From Pyropia yezoensis (Eukaryota; Rhodophyta; Bangiophyceae; Bangiales; Bangiaceae), in NCBI GenBank assembly GCA_009829735.1, contig CM020620.1, positions 6,340,545 through 6,404,544 on the forward strand: 64,000 nt of DNA, written 5' to 3'. The translations under genes and the position numbers were made by a program. The notes under the pieces were generated by a model. That model saw nothing but the letters and a program-made list of their open reading frames with translations, was not told the DNA's origin and searched no databases. This document shows, in pieces, positions 1-11,863 of the stretch (positions are counted from its first letter, which is position 1; every line of letters begins with the position of its first letter).

Positions 1-2
1 CC

Positions 3-3000
3 GAGCGACAGCAACCCGATGACAGGAAGCCTAACCCATCGGCGCCTTCGGCGGAAATGCCGGCAAAGGACCAAGAAGCACTGAAGGCCCTGGCCGAGGC
101 TGACCTCGACCACCTTCCCCCTTCGGTAGCCGAAGGGGTACGGCGGATTCTAAGAAAGCATGACGTCATGTGGACAGGCGGGGCCTTGGGTACCATTGGG
201 GCAACCCAACATCGTATAGACCTGGTACCAGGCGCACGCCCCGCCCGGTCACAACCGCACCGAGCGGGACCTATGCAACGAGAGATCGTTGATGGAGAAG
301 TGAAGAGGATGAGCGAAGTCAAGGTGATACGACCTTCGATGTCGGAATGGGGTGCCTCAGTCGTTATCGTACCGAAGAAGGATCAAACCCCTCGGTTTTG
401 CATCGATTAGCGACGCCTCAACTTGGTTACCAAGAAAGACTCATACCCTTTACCAAGGATGGATGAATGCATCGACTCCCTGGGGGAAGCTACGGTGTTT
501 ACCACCATCGATTGCAATGCCGGATACTGGCAGATCCCAGTGGCGGACGAGGATATCCCCAAGACGGCGTTCGTCTGTCACAGTGGAGTGTACGAGTTCC
601 TAAGGATGCCCTTCGGATTGTCCAACGCCCCCGCTACATTCCAGCGGGCCATCGACATTATACTGTCGGGGGTGAAGTGGCGTAACTGCCTAGTGTACCT
701 CGATGACGTCATCGTTTTCTCGCGTAGCATGGATGACCATGTGCAACATGTTCACGAGGTACTCACCCTCTTGCGGAACGCCGGGGTAACCCTGCGTCTG
801 AAGAAGTGCGCCTTCTTCCAACAGACGGTCGAGTATCTGGGCCACCACATAACCCCTGGTAAACTAGGGGTACTCGAAGCCAATACCCGGGCACTCCGGG
901 ATGCCCGGTTCCCTAACACCCAGTCGCAGCTCAAGAGCTTCCTGGGAATGTGCAACGTATACCGACGGTTCGTCAAGGACTTCGCTCGGATAGCTAAACC
1001 GTTAACGGTTCTTACGAGCAGTACCTTGCCCAAGGTACTCCAACCCCCTTCGCCTAGCAAAGAGGAGGCATTCGAGTCGCTGAAGCGAGCCCTACTATCC
1101 CCACCCGTCCTGGCGTTACCGCACAGACGGGGTACTTTCGTCATCGATGTCGATGCATGCGATACACAAGTGGGATGCACCCTGTTACAGGGAGAGACGT
1201 TGATCGGTTCCGATACCGTTATCCCGGACCTACGTCCGGTGGGGTACTTCAGCCGGACACTCAACCCGGCTGAACGTAACTATCGTGCCACCGAGCGTGA
1301 GTGCCTCGGGATCATATGGGCAGTACAACTGCTCCGTCCATACCTGGAGGGCTCCAGGTTCATCGTGAGGTCCGACCACGAACCCCTACGATGGCTCCTC
1401 AACCTTGGTGACAAGAATTCCGGTAGCCATGGGAGGCTAGCCCGATGGAGGCTGAAGATGGCCGAGCACGACTACCGCACCGTGTATAAGGCTGGGTCAA
1501 CCCACCACCTCGGAGACGCGTTGTCGCGACTCGATACCCCAAGCGGGGATACCCGACAGGTGGACGAAGACATCCCGGTGGTACCGGTGTGCATGGTGGG
1601 TAATGCTACCCAAGGTATGGTTGACCATACCATGGCACACCTTGCGTGCCCGTTGACCCTCGCGGACTTCCGCGAGGCACAAGCCAATGACGACGACTGT
1701 AGACGCCATCGCGCTAACCTCCTGGCCGGTACGGCCGGCATCTTCTCCGAGAATGAAGACGGACTCATATACCGGCGGGCACCCGCCGACGGACGACATC
1801 AAGTCGTGGTTCCCGTGTCCTTACGGCAAGCCGTCATGGAACGAGAACACGAGAACCCTACAGCCGGACACCCGGGGGGTTCACGTATGTTCGCAGCAAT
1901 GCGAAGGTTCTTCTACTGGCCAGCAATGGCCGTCGACGTGGTCGACCACGTAAGGGGATGCCACCCCTGTGCACGTAACCGCATGAGTCTACATAGGCAG
2001 GCGTCTGCCATGAAACTGTTCCCACCTGATGGGCCCAACGAGCAGGTCGCTATCGACATACTCGGGCCACTTCCGGTAACGGAAGAAGGGAACAGGTACA
2101 TCCTAGTCATGTCAGACCGATTCACTAAGCTGTCACGAGCGGCAGCCATCCCGAATGATACGGCATAGACCATCATGAACGCAGTGGTTGACCACTGGAT
2201 CAGTGCATACGGAGTCATGAAGCAACTCCTCTCCGACAACGGAGCAAACCTTACGTCAGCATTCTGCACTAAGGTCCTGGGCATGTTCGGTATCGAACCC
2301 CGTCGGGCATCCGACTACCACCCGCAGTCCAACGGGCAAGGGGAGCGGTTCAACCGCACCATCGTCAAGATGCTCCAATGCTACGTGGCCGAGCACACGA
2401 ACACTTGGGACAGGCCTCTGTCCGTACTCACCCTGGCATACAATGCCAGGCCACATCGGAGCACAAACATCGCCCCACTGGAGTGGGTCATGCCACTAGG
2501 GGTCGGTAACCTGACGCTGCCACCCGGCAGGTGCACTCGGTATGATACACCGAAGGGCCGACCGGCCGAACGCATCCACCTAGCTTGGTTGGCCGAGCTA
2601 TCGTGGATGATACCCAAGCTCAAGGGTGCCCATGACAGAACACAACTTCGATACAAGAAGAACTTTGACGCCCGGTTACGGGTGCGCAACGCAACCCTGG
2701 TAACAGGTGACTGGGTCTACATCAGACACCAGAAGTTCCGAGGGAACAAGCTTATGCAACCGGTCAAGGGACCGTACCAGATCTTACACAGAGATGATCA
2801 CTCTGTCATAATGCACTCCGATACGGAGATACAACGCAGCAACCTCAACCATGTGACACCTGCTCCGAAGCCGGAACAGCCCCAGCCGGTACCGGCTGGG
2901 TTGCTACATGAAGCTCTTACAACCCACCGGTCAGATGACCCGGTGGGACCGGATGGGATTCCATACCAAGTAGAGAGCGTGGTCGGACACACCGACAAGG

Positions 3001-3125
3001 ACCTACCAGGACCCTGGTACGTCAAGGTTATGTGGGTCGGATACGACTCACCCACCTGAGAACAGGCGGCGAATATACCCCGCCAACTCCTCATGCCTTA
3101 CATGAGGCGACGACGCCTACTGTAA
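3..3125 (+). pseudogene. pol: Broken pol of element A (RT, RNase H, integrase, chromo-like end)
   Basis: One frame stays open from base 3 to the TAA at 3123-3125 apart from three nonsense codons: TAG at 408 (after FCID, where related copies have Tyr), TAG at 2166, and TGA at 3057 where a chromodomain Trp is expected. Reverse transcriptase is clear: SYPLPRMDECIDSLG, then the catalytic YLDD at 696-707. RNase H follows with VIDVDACDTQVG and VRSDHEPLRWLL. Integrase has the H-H-C-C zinc part (CHPCARN) and the core Asp in IDILGPLP, the second in LLSDNGA and the Glu in NGQGERFN. The end (VKVMWVGYDSPT, stop, EQAAN) resembles a chromodomain. Protein from these copies would need readthrough, so it is called a pseudogene. 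Confidence 0.92.
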
Positions 3126-3575
3126 CAACCCAACCGACACCGACTTCGGCTGTTGGGGGGTGAGGCTTATACCTACTGAGTAGGGTGTCACATGGACTCG
3201 GCAAGACTTAGGTTTACTAAGTTGGAGCGGACTTAGGCAAACTAAGTAAGCTACTGACTTTTACTAGTTTACTTGAAGGAGATGACTAACTCCGATAATC
3301 TCAAAGTAACCTAAGGCTTACACGAAGGTAAACCTTCAGCCAGGAGGCAAGTGACGGACCAAGAAGGTTGACCTTCATGAGTATTAACCAACCAGGATGG
3401 GTTGGGGGAGGCGGAAAAGAACCGAGGCAAGCCACGACTAAGTCAAACGGGGTACTCCCCAATGGCAGGCATTGGTATCTTGCAAACGCCCCAGCGGGGG
3501 ATGAGTTCATACTCACTACTACCCGGCCACCATAAGGGTTACCGGGGCCCTCTCCCTCACAAACAATAGCACTCC
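3126..3575. other. Convergent spacer of element A with two small hairpins
   Basis: This stretch lies between pol (+) and the antisense ORF (-), which run towards each other. It is less GC-rich than its surroundings. Two near-identical inverted repeats, at 3206-3222 and 3231-3247, each have an ACTTAG/CTAAGT stem. They could form hairpins in either transcript and act in termination or 3' processing, but that is inference. I see no ORF of note. Confidence 0.45.
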
Positions 3576-5945
3576 TCAGTGGGTAGACCCACTGCCCGAG
3601 GGAGGCCACACACACGTAAACGCGTATACCTCCGTGCTCCACCGGTCGGCAATCTCACGACGTTCAATCACCCGAGTTACCTCGGTGCATAGCTGGACGA
3701 GGGTGCTGCGGCCAGCCTCCACGTCCTCCAGAGCTGTCTGGAGGCGGTCAAGCACGCCACCGAAGCAACGCGCTGACCCAACCAGCGCAGCACCTGGGGG
3801 GATATCCCCCCAGCTAACAGAGAGACCCTCCCGCATTGCACGGGCAACAAGGGCGTCAACGCCCTCATACCAGAGACAGGGACCCCCGTCATGCATGACA
3901 GGGGCGGGAGGTGACACTGGCGCAGCCAGAGGAGCCACAGGAGCCGACACGGCCACCACCGGAGCCGGTGGCGCCTGCTATGAGGCCCGGTAGGACCCCA
4001 CCGAAGGGGCTCCACCGTAACCCCGGCGGGGCTCCGCCCGACGACGGGAGACCTCACGCTCCCCACCCGCAGAGCCCCACTCTCGGGGACGACGGCCAAC
4101 CGCCGCCGGTATCGGGTTACCGAACCACGGGGCAAGGACCTGAAGAGGGTCATGGATAACCATGGGAATACCCAGGTCAGCAACAGCCTCGGTGGGCGCC
4201 CACCCATGGCAATTGGGCTCAACCGGCTGAGTATGCCGGATACGCAGCGAGTGACGAGGCAAGGGGGAAGCCCAAGCCTGCGGGTCTCGGTACGAGGGGA
4301 GGGCCAACACCGCAGCCCAGTTCACGGCATCGTGAACAGCCAGCAGGGCCTCGAACTCCCGGGCCAACCCGGTCTTGGCGGCTATCAGGTCCACGCCCAA
4401 CTGCGCGATGTGCCAACGGACACCCGTCGGAAGATGAAACAGGCGCTCCTGCCGGCGGATGGACAGCAATAAGGAGAAAGCCTGCCCGAGGGTAACCTCG
4501 AGGGTGAAGGTACCCTGCAACGGGTGGACCGGCCGGGAGGCCAACACACTCCCGAAGTATCGGAGACAGGAGCCGGTGTCAAACCGGAAAGCAGGGGCGG
4601 GTTCCCACCCCTCCTGCCACAGAGGCGGGCGCACGGGAGTGTATACCGGCGCACGACCGTTGCCGGTCTGCAACGCACACGTTATATCGGTGCGGAACGC
4701 ATCCGCCATGACACCATGGTTACGTCGCCAGCTCGACGCCGACTTCAAACCCGCCATAGGAGGGTAGGGAGCCGTCAACGACAGATACGGGGATACCCCC
4801 GGGTAATAATCAAAGTCGGGATACCTACCGGTATCGCCCACCGTCTCCCCAAACGCAACCGGCTCCGCCGCCGCCGCAATCCCCCGAGCACTAGCCGGGT
4901 AGTCAACCTCCCGCGGCAACGCATGGGCAATCAGGTCGCATACCCCGAAGGCGGGGTCGAGGTAGACCTCACCCCGTCCCACCCGGGTGGGCCAGAGCTG
5001 CGCATGCCGGTCGTCCGGCTCACTCAGGATCCAATGGTGTTCCACCCGCACCGCGTTCGGCTGGTTGACCAGCCGCACCAACTCCCGCTCCCAACTCAGG
5101 TCCACCCTGACGCGGCGGGAAGTCCCTCCAGAGAGACGCGATTGGTGGAAGTCCACCCTGATCCGCCCAGCGGACTCCATTGACTCTTGCACAGTGATGC
5201 CTCGAACCCGAGCCACCAAGTCGGACATCGACATGGCGGGTTGACCTGCCGCCACGGCGACGCCGCCACCCAACGGGGCAACCCGGGCAGGACCAGGAAG
5301 AACTGGGGGCGCCGGGCGATGCCCCACCGGCAGATGGGCCGGCGCCGAAGGTGCACGAGGCCGAGGAGGAAGAAGAAGGGCGGGCGCCCGCCCGGAGTAG
5401 CTCCCGGAGTCCACTGCCATCGGGGTAGATAACTCTTGACCATCACGCGTCCGCGGCACCGCGGGCAGAGCATCGCCGCCACCCGGGCCCGACGAGGGTA
5501 CCACGGGGGCTGCACGGGTAGACCCGCTACCCGCCGCAGCGGACACACTAACCGGGCGGGCACTCGCGCCGTCTTGACCCGTCGAACCGGCCGGGGTGCC
5601 GCCACTACCATCCGCCACGCCGGCGACACCGTCTTGAGGTAGAGCCGCGCCGGCACCGGCGACAGAAGCCATCCGGGCCGCCGGAGGAGTAGCGGTAGAG
5701 GCCACCGCTGCACGCGGTTGTCCGCCACCCGACGGAGCCGTCGTGCCGCTACACACGGACGACAACCCGCCCGGCGCGCCTTCCGGGGGCACACGAACGG
5801 TCACCCGGTCGTCCTCGTCCTCCGACGAGCTCGCTAAGAAGCACCCGGCGGCGGTGGCAGAGACGGGAACGTCGTCCACCATCACCTCTTGCTCCTCCTC
5901 AAGCAGGAGGTCGTCCTCGCCCCCGGGTACCTGGGGATCCGACAT
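3576..5945 (-). pseudogene. Antisense ORF (aORF) of element A, unknown protein
   Basis: On the minus strand an ATG at 5945 in a good context (ACCATG) opens about 790 codons in one frame, broken only by a TAG at 3978-3980. The first 655 residues comprise an acidic start with a Ser/Asp/Glu cluster, a long Pro/Ala/Gly-rich linker, a folded-looking core (roughly residues 240-600) and a basic Arg-rich tail. After the TAG another 127 residues follow, predicted mostly helical. The core resembles the antisense ORF of element B: both have FGSV followed some 40 residues later by LFHLPTGVRWHIAQL (A) or LWHLPLRLIQGLEQL (B), and both have a PYL block further upstream. I recognise no known domain, membrane segment or zinc motif. 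Position and strand recall the antisense ORFs of plant Tat/Grande-type elements, but homology to those is untested. Confidence 0.7.
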
Positions 5946-6520
5946 GGTGAAACCAGGGTAGCAGGGGCGGCCCGTCAGACAAGCCGTCGACGGCTACGAC
6001 CCGGTACGGGGGGACAACCGGGACGAGTCAGGGAAGCGCGGGCACCCGCGCTTATGACCACAAACGGCCACGAGAAGCGCCGCAGGCACGCGGGTCGACC
6101 CGCGCTCCACGAGGCTACGAACACGCTCCACCCAGGCACCTGGGCGGGCCAGGGCCACACCCCCGTACGGGGCAACCAACAGGGGTTCACCCCGAAACCG
6201 CCCCCGCGAAAAGCGGGAGCGGCCGCCCGCATTCACTCGGTAACACGAGAGGGGCTCCCCTACCACCAGACACCTGGTGGCGGATCCGCTTGCACCACCC
6301 CTCGGAAAGGGGGGTCGTGAACAGAAACCCGCATCGGGAAATTAACGGTCCGGAAAACGAATCGTGTGTGTACCACACAAAGGGGGGCACCCCCCTCAGA
6401 CAACCTGGAAAAGGGGTGTCTGTCGCGACAGGGCGCAAAGCCCCACCCGACTGGTAAACGGTCACGCGACCCACTTACATTCGGTAACCCGAATGCAACT
6501 CGACCCGAGGACGGGCCGAA
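5946..6520. other. Non-coding stretch between aORF start and 3' LTR of element A
   Basis: There is no convincing ORF. The antisense ORF begins at its left edge, so any promoter for that ORF should lie here or in the LTR. I see no clear TATA box or other known element. Confidence 0.4.
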
Positions 6521-6535
6521 TCTGAGGGGGGGATA
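6521..6535 (+). other. Polypurine-like tract of element A
   Basis: A G-rich purine run ending in GGGGGGGATA lies directly before the 3' LTR, where plus-strand DNA synthesis is primed in LTR elements. It is assigned by position. Confidence 0.55.
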
Positions 6536-6898
6536 TGTAGCAATATGGTTGGCCGTATTGTGACCCTAATGTTAGGGGGGCTTCTTCTAATCTTTGGCTT
6601 TCAATTTGAGAGTCCGTACTGGTCACGGTATCTATAAGTTACGTATGACCCGAGGGACTTGCATCTTGGGGTGGAGGGTAGTTAGTAGTGTCTCCGAGGG
6701 TTTATAACGAGGGGGCCGGCGGTGAATCCACCGCCGGTCAAGGCAGAACAACAAACCCCTCCCATTTGGGCTCCCATCTTGGTCCCGTGGCTTGCGCTCC
6801 AAGGACAGCAACCTTGGCCTCCCGGTGACGTTGGTGCCGATCCCCCTTGGTGAGTGTTCCCTGAGAGTGGACGTGCGACGGATTCCTATTGTGCTACA
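6536..6898 (+). repeat. 3' LTR of element A (family 1)
   Basis: It starts TGTAGCA and ends TGCTACA, a 7-bp terminal inverted repeat, and is 363 bp long. A clearly related copy lies in reverse at 35418-35770; both share long blocks such as GGGACTTGCATCTTGGGGTG and the stretch around GTGAGTGTTCCCTGAGAGTG. The LTR-internal order with the upstream purine tract supports the call. Confidence 0.85.
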
Positions 6899-7257
6899 AT
6901 ATGTTCCATGGCGTGGGCTCGATTCTGGGCATCCAACAGTCATTTTTGCGCTGACGTTAAGGCGGCTTTTGTCACACCTGCGGCGGCGCAGCGCAGCGCC
7001 ATGCCATGCGCCGCGTAGCGAGGGCGCCAGCGGCGGCGGCTATCGTCCGCTGTCGGCGGTGGGGCGGTGGACCGCCAGCGGTCGCAATACGGCGGCGGTG
7101 GCGGGCGCGGCGCAGTGCGGCGACGACGGCAGTCCAGCCGCGGCGGCGGCGACCAGCGGCGGCCGCTGTCAGGTGAGGTGGAGCGATACCAGCGCACGCG
7201 CGGCGGCCGCCGCCGCAGCGAAGGCCACGAGGGGTGGGGTTCGTGGCGCAGCGCTAC
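6899..7257. other. GC-rich spacer, no gene seen
   Basis: From about 6960 the sequence is built of GGC/GCC-like triplets that give Ala/Gly/Arg-rich frames on both strands. No domain or motif favours any frame. Confidence 0.4.
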
Positions 7258-8229
7258 TGTAAGGACCCACTCACAACCGGGGAGCCCTCAACGAACTCGT
7301 GGGGGTGTCAGCGGGTTCTCCCAGCCAATAGGGCGGCAGGGTACGGGGAAGAGAACGGTGGTCTTCACGGGGGTGGGTGTGGGGCGGAAGTTGGTCGCGT
7401 CGTCGGTGAGGATCGAGGGTACGAAGGGCAAAAGGGGTTCTTCGTCTGTGTCTGTGGTTGCCTCTCTTCTCTCCCCCGGTGGTGCCGACACCCACGCACT
7501 ATATACTGGCGTCGGGGCAGCCGAGGTGCCCCAAAGCATGCGATTCCCCGTCGCGCCGCCGGTAGGCACAGAACGGCCCAAAAACAAAGTATGTCTCTCA
7601 GAATAAAGCATGGGCGGGCGTGCGGACTAGAACAGTGCAGCCCCAGTTTGTCCGAAATGAAGGGGGTCCCGTGGATGGCGCCCAGCGCGCCCCATCAGCC
7701 GGCTCCAAACGCCGGTCGGCCAGGAGGTCCGACCGGCTGTAAGGGCCAGCAGGGCCAAATTTAATCAATCCCTTGGCCGGCCGGCCAGTCACCAGCCAGT
7801 TGGCCGAATTCAGTCATTCCAAAAGCCGGCGAGCCAGTCATATCACACTCAGCCGCCTGCGAGGGTATGTGGTGTCCTCGGTGTCGATTAATCATGTGAC
7901 TCGTCCATGGTTGCCTGCTTTCGGCCAGCGCAGAGAATAAAGTTCTGGCAGTCGCAGACAGGAATGTCCTCCCGTGGTTGGTCGACGATGTCACTCGTTC
8001 CTCGCTGTCGAGTTGCAACATCCACGACCAGGCTCCGACAGTGAGTTGACGACGGTCATCGTGCGGCCAGCCGACGCTTTCAGAATAAAAGGAATACAGC
8101 GTGGTGTCGCCCAGGGTAATGGGGAGTTGATCTGTCTTGGGAGGAATTAGCGGGGCAGGACATGCAAGGAGAGGCCCCAGTTCATATCCCCTGGGCCCCA
8201 GGCGTGGACTTACGGGGCAAATCCTTACA
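7258..8229 (-). repeat. Solo LTR of family 3, reverse orientation
   Basis: Its reverse complement matches the LTRs of element D over the whole length. It has the TGTAAGG start (here at 8229), three CATGCTTTG-like motifs, the GGGGCAC..GTGCCCC palindrome, the TATATA box and a final GGTCC..ACA. No internal retroelement sequence is attached on either side. Flanks are GCTAC at 7253-7257 and GCCAC at 8230-8234, an imperfect 5-bp duplication (4 of 5). It probably arose by recombination between the two LTRs of a full element. Many short ORFs inside it are shadows. Confidence 0.88.
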
Positions 8230-10357
8230 GCCACCACCCAGGACGCCCGATAGTCATCCAGCGACATCGAAAAGTGCCAGGAGAACAGCATTAAGCGCCG
8301 CGCCGGGACGCTGGCCAGCTAGAAGCACGGCGAAAGCGGTGCATGTGTGGTGCCCGGCGACGAGCCGATGCGGTGCGGACGAGGCGACTGCAGGGGGGCG
8401 GGCTGGTGCAGCGCCAGCACATCCCACGGGAACAGAATCGCGATCTGAGCGCGATCATGGACTCCCTCGCATGGACCTGCCAGGGACGGTCAGAGCTGCC
8501 CCCAAACCGCGATTTGTCAGACTTTGATTGGCTCATAATCGTCCTCAGCACCTCCAGACCGCAGCGCAAAGATCTACATCTGCGAACCTCTTACAGATCA
8601 TGCAGGCAGTCTGTAGTGATTTTCGGTCATCAGTTGTTTGTGCTTCTCTTTCGCCTTTTTGCTACCTAGAACTTTCATGCTCTCATCGCACCCCTACTGC
8701 TCTAGCAAGCTGAAAAAGTCCCGCTGCTGCTGCGCCAGCTCCTGCTCACGCGTCGGCTGCATCGAGGCGTCTCCGGGGGGGTCAGACGAGAAGGCGCCGT
8801 CAGTAGTGCCCCCGCTGCCGCGCCCACCCCCGCGGTTGCCGGCACCCCCACCCACGCCCTCGCCTCACGCTCGCGCCTTCCCACCGCGTCCACCCACATC
8901 CCCCTCCTGGCCTCCCCCCTTGAACCCTCCCCCACCCCCGCCCCCTCTCGCCTCCGGGCCCCCACTGACACAGACAGCATGCTTGCGCGATTTGCTCCGT
9001 TGGCGTTGCCTCAGGCTAGGTGACAAGACCGAGAAGGCACTCCAGCTAGACTCGTACTGCTCCACACGTGGCTCGGGGGCCTTGATTTTCTCGACGGCGG
9101 CGCTCAACTTCTCCCGCTGCTGCGAGCAGATAGGTGACGCAGACCCGAAAATCTTGTCAACCGCGAAAGCCACCCATGGGCGCATCCTCCACCGATCCGT
9201 CGGCCCCAGCCCGAGGCAATCAAATTGGAAAATGTTGATCTACATGATGGTGGGCTTTCGAGCCGGCAGAGATCGGACACCACCATGGTAAAGCCCTTTC
9301 CTGCGACGGCGACGAGCGACAGAAACATCTTCGACCTCTATGGGAGCTGCAGGCGGGGGGGGGGCAGCGGACGCCGAGGACCCCAAGGGAGGAAGGTCAC
9401 CAGGGGGGGGTCCGACGCTTGAGGCTGCAGGAGAACCAGTCGGCGGGGGACAGGGGAGAGCACCCACGGCCAGGGGAGCGTGGCCGATCCCGGGGACAGC
9501 AAAGCAGCGGAAAAACTAGCGGTGCTGTTGGTAGGATGGGCAACGCCATCGGACGCCATGGGGTGCGATAGCGTGCGGAAAACACGATCCAAAGACGACA
9601 GTCCACCTGGCAGCTGCAGGGCAGCCGCAACCTGTGCTGCAGCTACCAATCCGCTCAAGACCGATACCCGAAGGAACCACTTAAAAAACAAAAAGAACGC
9701 ACCGATTCGTGCACGAGTCGGCAGTCACAGCCTCATGAGAGAAGAACATGTGTGTCGCAAAAATAGAGGACACCCGTAGAGCATGTATGTGCAGATCAAG
9801 AAAAAGCATGCAATAAAGATCACTCGGAAGCACTCAGCACGGTTGCGGGACGACGAGCAACCACGCAGTACCTGGATAGTGCCTTGAAAGGCGGCTTTGC
9901 CTTGCGACCGAGCTTGTGCGCCTCTTGGACACCACTGTCACCAACGGGGTCGGATGCAGCCAGCCTACACATCGTGCACGCGCGCACAGGCCGTTGACGC
10001 ACGCTCGCCTGCGACGGGCAAGACAAAGTGCCCCCGCGGTCGGCCGACCACGTCCCAAGCGCACAAGGCGGCACACTTTAAGGAGGCACCTCAAGCAAAA
10101 TCGACCTTCCTTGGATGTATCGAACAAGTACTGCCTGTTCTAACGTTCATTGCACAGCTGTGCTCAATTTCTGACCCCGCGGGACATGTTCTTGCAGAAG
10201 GATTCCGCGCCGATGTCATACTCGTTCCCGCTGCCCGCTCACTACATTGCACGCAACACGTGAGAAAACCACTCCCAGTGCCACAGGGCTCTGCGTGAAG
10301 AGGGGCTGCGGACTCTCCGCCACAATAACCCCCCCCAAAAGACAGAAAATCAATCAT
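8230..10357. other. Unassigned region; weak minus-strand coding pieces
   Basis: No gene can be defined. On the minus strand several pieces have protein-like composition: a hydrophobic start around 9680-9620 (VLSGLVAAAQVAAALQL) just after a pyrimidine-rich stretch ending in AAG, a basic block near 9350-9240, a Lys/Glu/Ser-rich piece at about 9160-9000, and a Gln-rich helical piece at about 8770-8700 (MQPTREQELAQQQRDFFSLL). They lie in different frames with stops between, so this could be an intron-containing or decayed host gene. The plus strand shows only Pro-rich low complexity at 8800-8960. Confidence 0.25.
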
Positions 10358-11038
10358 CTACTCGTTTCTAAACACCTCCCTGGTGAGCAGAACGCCTTGC
10401 ATTTCTACCACAAAGACCGTGCCTACGACTGCCTCGATGTATATCACGTTGACATACCCCATCGCACCACGAAAGCTTGTGAAGCACTCTATGTCACGCC
10501 GCTTCTTGGCAAGCCCCGAGCGTCCATTGCGGCTCACGGCCAACTTATTGCACTCAATGCTCGCGAAAGCGTGAGGATTCCCGTCGATCAAAACGACCGC
10601 ATCGTGGTGCACCGCCCCGTACACATTCACGTCGACAGGGTAAGCTCCCTGTCCTCGTCTCGCCGCTTGTCGCACATGGGAGCTCACCCGAACGACGTGG
10701 TCAGGCCAGTAGTCGCCGGCGTCGTCGGAGATCAAGTCCGTCCCCGCTAGTTGACCGTTCGCGAGGCGCAGACGGAAAACATTCCTTGCAACCATTCGTT
10801 CAGGAATTGTTGACGCTTGCTCCAATGCAAGTACAGCCTTCACGCTCGCGACCCTTCCACAGTCGGCGGGAGTACCTGCAGCAAGTGCCCCCCTGTTACC
10901 ATCCCCCGCCTCGACCACGGACGCCCTATTTCCGGCGCCCTCCACCCCCCGCCCCGTCGAGCTTCCCCCGCCAACTCCGACAGCTGCGGCCGCGCGTGCA
11001 CCGGAGAGTAACGGCGGGAGTGCTGCGCCGTCCTCCAT
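10358..11038 (-). CDS. Hypothetical protein, 226 aa
   Basis: The frame is open further upstream, but the ATG at 11038 (MEDGAALPPLL) is the first likely start before an ordinary-looking protein; earlier residues are Arg-rich low complexity. After an Ala/Gly-rich first 80 residues the composition becomes balanced, with short hydrophobic strands (GYVNVIYIEAVVGTVFVVEM near the end) suggesting a globular beta-rich domain. No catalytic motif, signal peptide or family could be recognised. It may be an exon of a larger gene or a transposon-derived fragment. There is no coding partner nearby to suggest a role. Confidence 0.35.
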   Translation of the reverse strand: MEDGAALPPLLSGARAAAAVGVGGGSSTGRGVEGAGNRASVVEAGDGNRGALAAGTPADCGRVASVKAVLALEQASTIPERMVARNVFRLRLANGQLAGTDLISDDAGDYWPDHVVRVSSHVRQAARRGQGAYPVDVNVYGAVHHDAVVLIDGNPHAFASIECNKLAVSRNGRSGLAKKRRDIECFTSFRGAMGYVNVIYIEAVVGTVFVVEMQGVLLTREVFRNE

Positions 11039-11219
11039 GACCACCGCAACGGCGCACGTCCACGATGCGCGCGCTCGTGGACGGCACAATCTGTTACTGA
11101 GCCCGGCGGCGGCCCTGTGCCGCGCCAGGCGTGGTCGGTGCGCACGCTGTCGGGGGACGTCATTCATGAGGAGGGCGAAACGGTGGGACCGGGGGCGTCG
11201 CGCCGGCCTTATGACCACT

Positions 11220-11721
11220 TTATGACCATGTTTCGCGTGGGCCCGCCGCGAGGTCGGCGCGGACGCCCGCGGCGACCGCCGCCCCCCGCTGCGCATGCAC
11301 ATACGTCGCTGCTGCGGCGGCCATGGCGTCATGGGCGGCGGCCGCGGCGACCGCCGCGGCGGTGGCCGCGTCGGCGCGCCGCGCCGCCGCCGCCGCCGCC
11401 GTGTCGGCGCGGCCGCCCGCGGCGGCCGCGACAGTAGCTACGACGGCGGCGGCCTCGGCGGCGACGGTCGCCGCCGTCGCCGCCGCGTCTGTCCCCCGCG
11501 CGCGATCCGCCGCGGCCGACAAGGCCGCGTCGGCCGCCGCCGACCGCGCGTCTGCTGCTGTCGACAGCGCGTCAGCGGCCGCCGCGAGCGTGTCAGCGGC
11601 GGCGGCCGCGTTGGCGGCGGAGGACGCCACCGCGAGATGTGCCGTCGGTGAGGTCAAGCCGAGTCCGCTCGAACAGTGCCTCCAGGGGTCAGAATCGACG
11701 ATTTCCGAAAGGCTCTTTTGA
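11220..11721. repeat. GCC/GCG-rich, Ala-coding low-complexity tract
   Basis: GCC/GCG/GTC-type triplets give long Ala-rich frames on both strands (for example repeated AAAD or SAAAD patterns). Because both strands encode similar Ala-rich peptides, composition cannot decide whether either is a gene. Most likely it is simple-sequence expansion. Confidence 0.5.
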
Positions 11722-11863
11722 GCCTCAGCACCGGCTCATTTGAGCCTTTCTTGGGGTAGACTAGACACTAGGGATCAAGGTGGAGTTGGGACAGGTGGAA
11801 AGGATGGGGTTAGGATTCAGGTTGTTGTAATTGGGACGGGGCCAGATCGACTTGCGTAGCAAG

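Larger units (their letters stand above)
1..6898 (+). mobile_element. Ty3/gypsy LTR retrotransposon A (family 1), 5' end outside window
   Basis: The window opens inside pol of this element. In order it holds the end of pol on +, a convergent spacer with hairpins, a long minus-strand ORF, a non-coding stretch, a purine-rich tract and the 3' LTR. The domain order RT, RNase H, integrase places it in Ty3/gypsy, and the C-terminal chromo-like end suggests a chromovirus relative. It is inactive: pol has two nonsense codons plus one in the chromo-like end. Gag and the 5' LTR lie upstream of the window, so length and target-site duplication cannot be judged. The layout matches element B, which is complete. 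Confidence 0.9.

Noticed and set aside
408..2168. TAG reassignment or programmed readthrough, given many in-frame TAG codons
   Set aside because: TGA and TAA also occur, frameshifts and active-site losses accompany them, sister copies keep the sense codon, and intact D pol ends normally. Random decay, often at Trp and Gln codons, explains them better.
11220..11657. Ala-rich helical protein on either strand
   Set aside because: Both strands encode equally Ala-rich peptides, so there is no way to prefer a real one.
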